A stretch of 13,520 nucleotides of DNA from positions 1 through 13,520 of the forward strand of contig CAJTVA010000036.1 of NCBI GenBank assembly GCA_910579585.1, read 5' to 3'. The position numbers and the translations under genes were made by a program. Below, one piece after another: positions 7,504-13,520 of this stretch (position 1 is its first letter; each line of letters begins with the position of its first letter). The notes under the pieces are model-generated. The model searched no databases, was not told the DNA's origin, and saw nothing but the letters and a program-made list of their open reading frames with translations. This DNA comes from an uncultured Christensenella sp. Its GTDB lineage: Bacteria > Bacillota > Clostridia > Christensenellales > Borkfalkiaceae.

Positions 7504-8142
7504 ATGTCGGACGGAGAACTTAGAAACTTGCCGTCTTTCGTGCAAGACAGTTTATTTAAAAAACCAAGGCGTTCGCCTGTAAATATAGTTTTAAACGTAA
7601 TAATCGTCTTTTTCTGCGTAGTTCTCGTGATGGAGCTTCTTTTTAACCTGTTTTATACGGGTATTTACGTTATAGACAGGTCGATGACCCCGACTTTAAT
7701 CGGCGCGACTTCGGCTGGCAGTGCGGACGGGGAGTTTATCTACGTTGATAAGTACGCCAAGCCCGATTACGGCGATATCGTTGTGGTTTACAGAGAAGCG
7801 AACGGCGATAATATTATAAAGCGCGTTGTTGCGTTCGGCGGCGACACGGTCGAAATAAAGCAGGGAGTTTTGTATATTAACGGCAAAGTGCGGGAAGAGC
7901 CCTATCTCGACCCCGACTACAATACGGCGGATGCAGAAGCGAACACTTTCGCCGAGTACTACGTTGAGGAGGGATATATGTTTCTTCTCGGTGACAACAG
8001 GGATATAAGCAACGACAGCCGTGCGAACGGCGCGTATCCCGAAAAGGACCTCGTGGGCGTGGTTCCCGATTGGTCAATGAGCTTAAAAAATTTAACTACC
8101 AAGTTTTATACGTTTTTTAACTTTACGCTTTGGGGAAAATAA
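7504..8142 (+). CDS. lepB: Signal peptidase I
   Basis: Type I (S26) signal peptidase, a membrane-anchored Ser/Lys protease that removes signal peptides from exported proteins on the outer face of the membrane. From the ATG at 7504 it has 212 residues: a short basic N-terminus (KKPRR), one membrane segment at about 27-50, and the catalytic domain. Ser60 in DRSMTPTL is the nucleophile and Lys106 in NIIKRVVAFGGD the general base; GDNRD..NDSR is the conserved final box. The single anchor is the Gram-positive arrangement. A GTG at 7498 is an alternative in-frame start, but AAGGTGA just upstream of the ATG makes 7504 the better choice. The preceding gene ends 7 bases upstream, so it is almost certainly co-transcribed. 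Confidence 0.95.
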   Translation: MSDGELRNLPSFVQDSLFKKPRRSPVNIVLNVIIVFFCVVLVMELLFNLFYTGIYVIDRSMTPTLIGATSAGSADGEFIYVDKYAKPDYGDIVVVYREANGDNIIKRVVAFGGDTVEIKQGVLYINGKVREEPYLDPDYNTADAEANTFAEYYVEEGYMFLLGDNRDISNDSRANGAYPEKDLVGVVPDWSMSLKNLTTKFYTFFNFTLWGK

Positions 8143-8156
8143 TTAAGAGGCAAAAA

Positions 8157-9935
8157 ATGAAAAGAGAGCAAGTCAAAGAAAAATACAAATGGAAAATTGA
8201 GGATATTTTCCCAAGCGATGAAGAGTGGGAAAAGTGTTTCGAAACGGCTGAAAAGAGCCTGACTTTTTCGAGATATGCGGGTAAACTTTCCGATAAGGCT
8301 ACCCTTTTGAAGTTTTTGAAAGAAAACGACGGGTTCGGTAAAAATCTCGAACGCCTAGCCGTCTACGCGCATATGCGCAACGACGAGGACAGAGGGGTAT
8401 CGAAGTACAGCGCGTATAAATCGAAAATAGGCGCGCTTTGGTCAAAGTACGCGACAGAACTTTCTTTCTACGAGCCAGAAATGGTTAAAATGCCTGACGG
8501 GTACCTTGACGCGCTTATTGCCGACAAAGACTTTGCAGACTACGACTGCGACCTTAAAAAGATAAAAAGAAATAAGCCGCACGTTCTGTCCGAAGCGGAA
8601 GAGCGGCTTATCGGTATGGCGGGGGAAATCTTCGATACCCCGTACGAAACCTTCGGAATGATTGATAGCCTTGACCTGCCTATGCCTGAAATCGAATGGG
8701 AGGACAAGAAAACCAAGCTTACGCACGGGCTGTACGGCATAATTCTTCATTCAAGCAACCGCGAAAAGCGCCGCGAAGCATATGACAAGTACTATGGCGC
8801 GTACACAGGGCTTATAAATACGCTGACTTCCGTCTACCGCGGCAACGTGAAAAAGAACGTGTATCTGAGCAAAGTTTACAAATTCTCGTCCTGTCTCGAA
8901 CAGGCGCTTTTCTACGAGGACGTTGACGTTAAGGTCTACAACAACCTTATTCAAGCCGTAGACGGCGCATTGCCGTCAATGCACCGCTATATTGCCGACA
9001 GAAAGAAAATACTCGGTCTGGATAAGCAGTATTTTTATGATATTTATGCGCCGCTTGTTGACGGCGTTAACGTTAAATATACCTACGACGAAGCTTACGA
9101 AATCGTCATCAAAGGGCTTGCGCCGCTCGGCAAAGAATATCAGGCGCTTCTTAAAAGGGGTTACGACGAAAGATGGCTTGACGTTGAAGAAACGGAGGGC
9201 AAAGGCGGCGGCGCGTACAGCATAGGCTGCCCCGGAACGCACCCGTTCGTTCTCCTTAACTATCAACCAACGTTGAACGAGGTCTTCACGATAGCCCACG
9301 AAATGGGTCACTCTCTGCATACGTATTTCTCGCAGAAAGCCCAGCCGTTTGCAAAGTCAGAATACAAGATATTCGTTGCCGAAGTCGCAAGCACCGTAAA
9401 CGAAGTTCTGCTTTTGAAATATATGTTGAAAGAAGCTAATGACGGCAACCTGAAGAAATACCTTTTGAATTACTACCTTGACAGTATCCGCGCCACGCTT
9501 CACAGACAGACTATGTTTTCGGAGTTTGAAAGCGAGGCGCACGCAATGGAAGAAAGGGGAGAACCCCTCACCAAAGATAACCTCTGCAAGCTTTACGACG
9601 GCATAGGAAAGAAGTATTACGGCGACGGCATAGAGTACGATTATAACATCTCCTGCGAGTGGGCGAGGATACCGCACTTCTACCGCGCGTTCTATGTATA
9701 CAAATACGCAACGGGAATAACCGCCGCTATAAACATTGCTAAACGTATTTTGAACGAGGGCGAAAGCGCTGTTAAAGACTACTTTAAATTCTTATCCGGC
9801 GGGTGCTCGGGTGACCCTGTGTCGCTTCTGAAATTGGCGGGTGTGGACCTTTCCGAAACCGCGCCTTTCGAAGTGGCTATGCGCGAATTCGACGAAACGC
9901 TTAAAGAATTTGAAAAGTTAATGAATATCCGCTAA
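8157..9935 (+). CDS. pepF: Oligoendopeptidase F, M3 family zinc peptidase
   Basis: Cytoplasmic zinc metallopeptidase that cuts short oligopeptides. The 592 residues are normal for PepF. The zinc site is HEMGH (His381, Glu382, His385) with the third ligand Glu409 in VAEVAST, at the family spacing of 28 residues. Also characteristic are YSIGCPGTHPFVLLNY before the zinc site and the substrate-side IPHFYRAFYVYKYATG near the C-terminus. No signal peptide is seen. A longer frame opens at 8130, overlapping lepB, but the ATG at 8157 has AGAGG 6 bases upstream and gives the usual N-terminus (KYKWKIEDIFPS). It follows lepB after 14 bases; clearing short peptides released by processing or proteolysis is a plausible shared theme but is inference. 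Confidence 0.96.
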   Translation: MKREQVKEKYKWKIEDIFPSDEEWEKCFETAEKSLTFSRYAGKLSDKATLLKFLKENDGFGKNLERLAVYAHMRNDEDRGVSKYSAYKSKIGALWSKYATELSFYEPEMVKMPDGYLDALIADKDFADYDCDLKKIKRNKPHVLSEAEERLIGMAGEIFDTPYETFGMIDSLDLPMPEIEWEDKKTKLTHGLYGIILHSSNREKRREAYDKYYGAYTGLINTLTSVYRGNVKKNVYLSKVYKFSSCLEQALFYEDVDVKVYNNLIQAVDGALPSMHRYIADRKKILGLDKQYFYDIYAPLVDGVNVKYTYDEAYEIVIKGLAPLGKEYQALLKRGYDERWLDVEETEGKGGGAYSIGCPGTHPFVLLNYQPTLNEVFTIAHEMGHSLHTYFSQKAQPFAKSEYKIFVAEVASTVNEVLLLKYMLKEANDGNLKKYLLNYYLDSIRATLHRQTMFSEFESEAHAMEERGEPLTKDNLCKLYDGIGKKYYGDGIEYDYNISCEWARIPHFYRAFYVYKYATGITAAINIAKRILNEGESAVKDYFKFLSGGCSGDPVSLLKLAGVDLSETAPFEVAMREFDETLKEFEKLMNIR

Positions 9936-9938
9936 AAC
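9910..9938 (+). promoter_or_regulatory. Weak candidate promoter upstream of dnaB
   Basis: TTGAAA (9910-9915), 17 bases, TAAAAC (9933-9938), each 4 of 6 to consensus, overlapping the end of pepF. The 52-base gap before dnaB is the largest inside the sbcD-to-Sua5 gene string, so a separate helicase promoter would fit here, but the match is weak. Confidence 0.25.
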
Positions 9939-9987
9939 CCCGCAAAATCGGGTTAAAATGAACAAAAATTAGGATTTGCGAAGTACT

Positions 9988-11463
9988 ATGTCAGACAAAA
10001 CCAACATTATGCCCAATAATTTGGACGCCGAACAGGCGCTTTTGGGCTGTATGCTTATCGACAACGAAATACTGCCAGAGCTTTTGGATATGCTTTCGGA
10101 AAACGATTTTTATCAGGATTCCCACAAGTATATCTTTAACGCTGTAAAGCTTACTTTCGCGGACAGGAAGCCCGTAGATATAGTCACTCTTTCGGATAAG
10201 CTCGAAAGCGAGGGCAACCTTCAGAAAGCGGGTGGGATTTCTTACCTTACCGAACTTGTGCAGGTAACTCCGTCCGCGGCGAATTATAAGCACTACCTCG
10301 ATATCGTCAAGCGTGACAGTGTTAACAGAAACCTTATCCGCGCCGCGCGCGACATCGCCGAATTTTCCAAGTCAAGCGACGACTCGGTGAAGAGTATCCA
10401 GTTTGCCGAAGAAAAGATTTATTCGGTATCGCAGGTGAACGACACTTCTACGATAAAGGACATTCGCGAAAGCGAGGGTCTCGATTTAGTCTTTGAGAAG
10501 TTCCAGAAGCTGTCGGAGGACAGAGACGCTTTCCGCGGCGTCGCGACGGGCTTCCACAGGCTGGACAGACTCACAAACGGGCTTCAAAAATCAGATTTAA
10601 TAGTCCTTGCCGCCCGCCCCGGTATGGGTAAAACTTCGCTTGCTATGAACATTGTCGAGCACGCCGCTGTAGAAGACGGAAAGGTCTGTGCGGTGTTCTC
10701 GTTGGAAATGCCCGAAGTTCAGATTATCCAAAGACTTCTTTGCTCTAACGCAGAAGTCAGTATGTCTAACGCGCTTTCTGGCAAACTCAACGAAAACGAC
10801 TGGAAGAAACTTGCAAAGGCGAGCGAAAGGTTGAGGAAGAGCAGGATAAGCATAGACGACAGTTCTAGGGTTACGCCTGCTGAAATTCTCTCGAAATGCA
10901 GAAGAATAAAGGCTAAAAACAATGGGCTTGACCTTGTAATGATAGACTACATACAGCTGATGTCTAGCGGTAAAAAGACCAGCGAAGAAAACAGAGTTCA
11001 GGAAGTTGCGTCCATTACCCGTGATTTGAAGATTATGGCAAAGGAACTGGACGTGCCCGTTATAGCGCTTTCTCAGCTTCGCCGTATTCAGTCGGGCGAG
11101 CCCCAGCTTACCGACCTTAGAGAATCGGGCGCAATCGAGCAGGATGCGGATATGGTTATGTTCATATCCCGCCCCGACGTCACCGCGAGCGACGAGGATA
11201 TAAAGAACGGCAAAGTCGTAAAGGGCGAAGCTTTCTTGAATATCGCAAAGAACAGAAACGGCAGTCTTGACAGAATAAGGCTGCGCTTTAAAGGCGAGCT
11301 TACGAAATTCGTCAATCCGGAGCTTAACGATTCTATGGAAGAGAGGGCTACTTCTTCCGTCCGTCCCGCAAAAAGCGGCGGCGAGTCTTCGAACTTCGGC
11401 GACGACGTAGCGCCCCTTACCGAGGACGACGCGCCGCCTATCGACGAGGAGCCTCCGTTCTAA
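9988..11463 (+). CDS. dnaB: Replicative DNA helicase DnaB (DnaC in Bacillus naming)
   Basis: Hexameric 5'-3' replicative helicase that unwinds the fork and recruits primase. The N-terminal DnaB domain opens with MPNNLDAEQALLGCMLID. The RecA-like motor has Walker A ARPGMGKTS (Lys215), FSLEMP, Walker B MIDYIQLM (Asp320), ALSQLRR and LRESGAIEQDAD. No intein is present. The 491-residue protein ends in an acidic, proline-containing tail of about 40 residues (about 451-491) finishing DDAPPIDEEPPF, which resembles the acidic tip of single-stranded DNA-binding protein. The ATG at 9988 was preferred over a TTG at 9976 because AGGA lies only 1 base before the TTG; for the ATG this AGGA is 13 bases away, a little far. 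The Sua5 gene follows after 3 bases. Confidence 0.97.
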   Translation: MSDKTNIMPNNLDAEQALLGCMLIDNEILPELLDMLSENDFYQDSHKYIFNAVKLTFADRKPVDIVTLSDKLESEGNLQKAGGISYLTELVQVTPSAANYKHYLDIVKRDSVNRNLIRAARDIAEFSKSSDDSVKSIQFAEEKIYSVSQVNDTSTIKDIRESEGLDLVFEKFQKLSEDRDAFRGVATGFHRLDRLTNGLQKSDLIVLAARPGMGKTSLAMNIVEHAAVEDGKVCAVFSLEMPEVQIIQRLLCSNAEVSMSNALSGKLNENDWKKLAKASERLRKSRISIDDSSRVTPAEILSKCRRIKAKNNGLDLVMIDYIQLMSSGKKTSEENRVQEVASITRDLKIMAKELDVPVIALSQLRRIQSGEPQLTDLRESGAIEQDADMVMFISRPDVTASDEDIKNGKVVKGEAFLNIAKNRNGSLDRIRLRFKGELTKFVNPELNDSMEERATSSVRPAKSGGESSNFGDDVAPLTEDDAPPIDEEPPF

Positions 11464-11466
11464 GCT

Positions 11467-12456
11467 ATGAAAACCGAAATTCTTGAAATCGACGAAAATT
11501 CCCTTGCAATTGCAAAAGATATTATCGTAAACGGCGGGGTGGTGGCGATTCCCACTGAAACGGTCTACGGACTCGGCGCGAACGCTTTCGATGCCGAAGC
11601 CGTTGAAAGTATTTTCAAAATAAAGGGTCGCCCCAACGACAACCCTTTAATCGTTCATGTTCATAAAGATTACGACGTTTCCGCGCTTGTTAAGGACGTG
11701 CCCGATTACGCAAAACTGCTTGCCAAAGCGTTTTTACCGGGACCGTTGACAATGGTTTATAAAAGTAAGGGCGCCGTCAGCGCCGCTGTTTCCTGCGGGC
11801 TCGATACGCTTGCTGTTAGAATACCTTCGCACGAGGGCGCGCAGAGGTTTTTGAAATACGTTGATTTACCAATCGCCGCGCCGTCGGCAAACGTATCTAA
11901 GCACGTCAGTCCGACTTCTGCGCAGCACGTTTTTTCCGACCTTAACGGCAAAATCGGGCTGATTTTGGACGGCGGCAATTCCGTCGGCGGGATAGAGAGT
12001 ACGGTTTTGGACTGTACGGGAGAAAAACCCGTAATTTTGAGAAGCGGGCTCATAACCCGCGAAATGATTGCGAAAGTTGCGGGCGAGTGCGGGGAGTACG
12101 TCTATAAAGACGGTATGCGCGCGCTGTCGCCCGGAATGAAATACAAACACTATTCACCCGCCTGCCGAACTTGCCTTTTCAATTCCGACGAGCTGGATAA
12201 AGCCGTCGTAAAATACAAGGAAGAGAGTGCAAAAGGCGTCAAAGCGTATCTTTTGTGTGACGGAGAAACCGCGGAAAGGGCGAAAGTTAGAAACGTTTTA
12301 AACCTCGGTTACGGCGAAAACGAGATTGCCGCAAACCTTTATTCAAAACTCAGAGAGGGCGAAAATGTTGCCGAACTTATAATCGCAATCGCGCCTGAAA
12401 AGCAGGACGGGGTTATGGTCGGGGTTATGAACAGACTGACAAAAGCGTGTAATTAA
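11467..12456 (+). CDS. ywlC: L-threonylcarbamoyladenylate synthase, Sua5 type
   Basis: Makes threonylcarbamoyl-AMP from threonine, bicarbonate and ATP, the first step of t6A37 modification of ANN-decoding tRNAs; TsaB/D/E complete the transfer. Residues 1 to about 205 form the YrdC/TsaC domain (IPTETVYGLGANAF, KIKGRPNDNPLIVHV, APSANVS, GGIESTVLD). Residues about 215-329 form the extra Sua5 domain, starting with SPGMKYKHYSP. At 329 residues it is the long Sua5 form, not the short E. coli-type TsaC. It begins 3 bases after dnaB, with a GAGGAG about 15 bases upstream, so translation may depend on coupling. The following phosphatase and rpiB match the ywlC-ywlE-ywlF order of Bacillus, without a ywlD-like gene between. 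Confidence 0.95.
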   Translation: MKTEILEIDENSLAIAKDIIVNGGVVAIPTETVYGLGANAFDAEAVESIFKIKGRPNDNPLIVHVHKDYDVSALVKDVPDYAKLLAKAFLPGPLTMVYKSKGAVSAAVSCGLDTLAVRIPSHEGAQRFLKYVDLPIAAPSANVSKHVSPTSAQHVFSDLNGKIGLILDGGNSVGGIESTVLDCTGEKPVILRSGLITREMIAKVAGECGEYVYKDGMRALSPGMKYKHYSPACRTCLFNSDELDKAVVKYKEESAKGVKAYLLCDGETAERAKVRNVLNLGYGENEIAANLYSKLREGENVAELIIAIAPEKQDGVMVGVMNRLTKACN

Positions 12457-12610
12457 AACGCATATAAGCTTTGCGTAACTTTGTTGTGCTTAAGTTTATG
12501 CTTCGGTCGCTTACGCATAAGTAAACTTCCTTGCAAAATCCGCGCCCGCTTTGTTGTGCTCGCTTCTCTGCGTTTTAGGTCTGATAAAATTGTGACGGAG
12601 GAATGTCATA
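12457..12610. other. Structured intergenic region with direct and inverted repeats
   Basis: No gene fits here. It holds a direct repeat CTTTGTTGTGCT at 12479-12490 and 12549-12560 (start to start 70 bases). Between the copies lies an imperfect hairpin: AAGTTTA (12492-12498) pairs with TAAACTT (12522-12528) and TGC (12499-12501) with GCA (12515-12517), leaving a 4-base bulge. A shorter hairpin ACGCA/TGCGT (12458-12462/12472-12476) directly follows the Sua5 stop. None is followed by a T-run, so I do not call a terminator. A dispersed repeat or an RNA leader element are both possible. Confidence 0.4.
12582..12590 (+). promoter_or_regulatory. Weak extended -10 candidate before the phosphatase gene
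   Basis: TGATAAAAT reads as an extended -10 (TG, one base, then TAAAAT, 5 of 6 to consensus). No -35 is found at a proper distance. A start near 12597 would leave a leader of only about 14 bases with the Shine-Dalgarno at its very 5' end, so this is doubtful. Confidence 0.2.
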
Positions 12611-13063
12611 ATGAAAAGAAAAAAAGTACTATTCGTCTGCACAGGCAACACCTGCCGTTCTCCTATGGCAGAGGCGTTGCTCAGGACGAAGATAAAACGC
12701 AATAAAATCAGGTGGTGGGACGTCGCTTCGTGCGGGATACACGCAGAAATCGGCGGTACTATCAGTCCAAACAGCAAGACGGCGTTAGAGGACGTAGGTA
12801 TTTCCGTAGAGAATTTCAAGCCCCGCCAGCTTACGCAAAAGCTGATTGAAAACAGTACAATCGTCATCTGTATGACCGAAAGCCAGAAAAAGATGCTCGA
12901 AGCGTGCGGCAACGTGTACTGCATAAAGGATATGTGCGGTTACGACGTGCCCGACCCGTACGGCTGTAACCTTGACGCGTATAAAGTCACTCGCGACGCA
13001 ATTTCGCGTGCGTGCGACATAATAATAAAAAATTATATAACTTCATACAAGGATGGTGAATAG
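12611..13063 (+). CDS. ywlE: Low-molecular-weight phosphatase, YwlE-like (predicted protein-arginine phosphatase)
   Basis: Phosphatase of the LMW-PTP fold, 150 residues. The P-loop is VCTGNTCRS with nucleophile Cys10 and Arg16; the general acid is Asp115 in DVPDPYG. Position 14 of the P-loop is Thr, as in Bacillus YwlE (CTGNTCRS), where this Thr favours phosphoarginine; ordinary LMW tyrosine phosphatases usually have Ile there (GNICRS). A role in reversing McsB-type arginine phosphorylation is therefore predicted, though no mcsB lies in the window. GGAGG is 9 bases before the ATG, while an earlier ATG at 12603 stops after two codons. It sits just ahead of rpiB as in Bacillus. The fold and catalytic site are clear; substrate choice is inferred. 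Confidence 0.92.
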   Translation: MKRKKVLFVCTGNTCRSPMAEALLRTKIKRNKIRWWDVASCGIHAEIGGTISPNSKTALEDVGISVENFKPRQLTQKLIENSTIVICMTESQKKMLEACGNVYCIKDMCGYDVPDPYGCNLDAYKVTRDAISRACDIIIKNYITSYKDGE

Positions 13064-13064
13064 A

Positions 13065-13514
13065 ATGAAAATTGCAATAGCCTGCGACCACGGCGGACTT
13101 AGCTTAAAGAACAAGATTATTGCCCACTTAAAAGCGGCGGGGCACGAAGTGAAAGATTTCGGCACGGACACGGCGGACAGCTGCGACTATCCCGATTTTG
13201 CGCTTCCTGCGGCGGAAGCCGTGGCAAGCGGCGCGTGCGAGCGGGGGATCGTCGTCTGTTCGACAGGTATAGGGGTTTCGATTGTTGCGAACAAGGTGCC
13301 CGGAGTACGCTGTGCGCACTGTCATGACAGCTACTGCGCGGAATTTACCCGCCTGCACAACGACAGCAACGTGTTGGCTCTCGGCGAAAAGGTGGTCGGC
13401 GAGGGTTACGCGCTTAAAATCGTCGATACTTTTCTCAATACGGAGTTCGAGGGCGGCAGGCATCAGCGCCGTGTAGACAAAATAACCGCAATAGAAAAGA
13501 AATACTGTAAATAA
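13065..13514 (+). CDS. rpiB: Ribose-5-phosphate isomerase B
   Basis: Interconverts ribose-5-phosphate and ribulose-5-phosphate in the non-oxidative pentose phosphate pathway; cytoplasmic. The 149 residues match the RpiB/LacAB family: Asp8-His9 in ACDHGG, Cys65 (the usual catalytic base) in VCSTGIGVSI, His98-Asn99-Asp100 in RLHNDSNVLALG, and RHQRRVDKI near the C-terminus. The single-gene RpiB form argues against a LacA/LacB pair. A frame opens at 13053, inside the phosphatase gene, but the ATG at 13065 has GGTGA 5 bases upstream and yields the family N-terminus MKIAIACDHGG. The upstream stop lies 1 base before it, so the two genes are translationally coupled. The gene ends 6 bases before the window does. 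Confidence 0.96.
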   Translation: MKIAIACDHGGLSLKNKIIAHLKAAGHEVKDFGTDTADSCDYPDFALPAAEAVASGACERGIVVCSTGIGVSIVANKVPGVRCAHCHDSYCAEFTRLHNDSNVLALGEKVVGEGYALKIVDTFLNTEFEGGRHQRRVDKITAIEKKYCK

Positions 13515-13520
13515 TTAAAA

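Noticed and set aside
8130..8156. Upstream extension of pepF overlapping lepB
   Set aside because: The nine extra residues are not typical of PepF, and the ATG at 8157 has a properly spaced AGAGG.
9936..9954. Hairpin AACCC/GGGTT after pepF as a rho-independent terminator
   Set aside because: The stem is only 5 bp with a 9-base loop and no T-run follows.
10610..11100. Intein in the helicase, a common insertion site in DnaB
   Set aside because: The Walker A, Walker B and later motifs are continuous with normal spacing; there is no insertion.
12458..12476. Hairpin ACGCA/TGCGT after the Sua5 gene as a terminator
   Set aside because: Weak 5-bp stem and no T-run after it.
12511..12924. 137-codon open frame on the minus strand
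   Set aside because: It overlaps the well-supported phosphatase gene and the repeat-rich spacer and shows no recognisable domain.

Overview
This window looks like core-type chromosome of a Bacillota (Firmicutes) bacterium, most likely an uncultured Clostridia lineage. The evidence is a DnaB/DnaD-type replication initiation protein, a clostridial DnaI-like helicase-interaction segment, and a Sua5 / arginine-phosphatase-like / RpiB cluster that matches the ywlC-ywlE-ywlF order known from Bacillus. Base composition looks intermediate by eye and fairly even; I see no prophage, transposase, CRISPR array or convincing RNA gene.

Layout: (1) positions 1-139 hold a small imperfect palindrome at the window edge and a candidate leftward promoter. 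(2) One gene on the minus strand (140-1852) encodes an unusual replication-initiation / helicase-loader-like protein: a DnaB/DnaD-type winged helix, about four DnaD-like repeats, and a C-terminal segment that resembles the zinc-containing N-terminal helicase-binding region of DnaI/DnaC loaders but lacks the AAA+ ATPase. (3) The 142-base divergent spacer carries two near-consensus promoters that point at each other. (4) A tightly packed rightward gene string follows: sbcD, sbcC, a degenerate alpha/beta-hydrolase-fold protein, signal peptidase I (lepB) and oligoendopeptidase F (pepF). (5) After a 52-base gap come the replicative helicase dnaB and a two-domain Sua5-type threonylcarbamoyl-AMP synthase. 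(6) A 154-base structured intergenic stretch precedes a YwlE-like low-molecular-weight phosphatase and ribose-5-phosphate isomerase B.

Functionally the window combines replication (helicase and loader-like protein), double-strand-break and hairpin processing (SbcCD), protein export and peptide turnover (LepB, PepF), tRNA t6A modification (Sua5), phosphoarginine signalling (YwlE-like, predicted) and the pentose phosphate pathway (RpiB).

The observations most worth a second look are the DnaD-repeat / DnaI-N-domain fusion without an ATPase, the mutually opposed promoters between it and sbcD, an SbcC without a recognisable CXXC zinc hook, a replicative helicase ending in an SSB-like acidic tip (DEEPPF), and an alpha/beta-hydrolase whose nucleophile and histidine appear to be lost. 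All family assignments are from reading motifs; no database search was possible.
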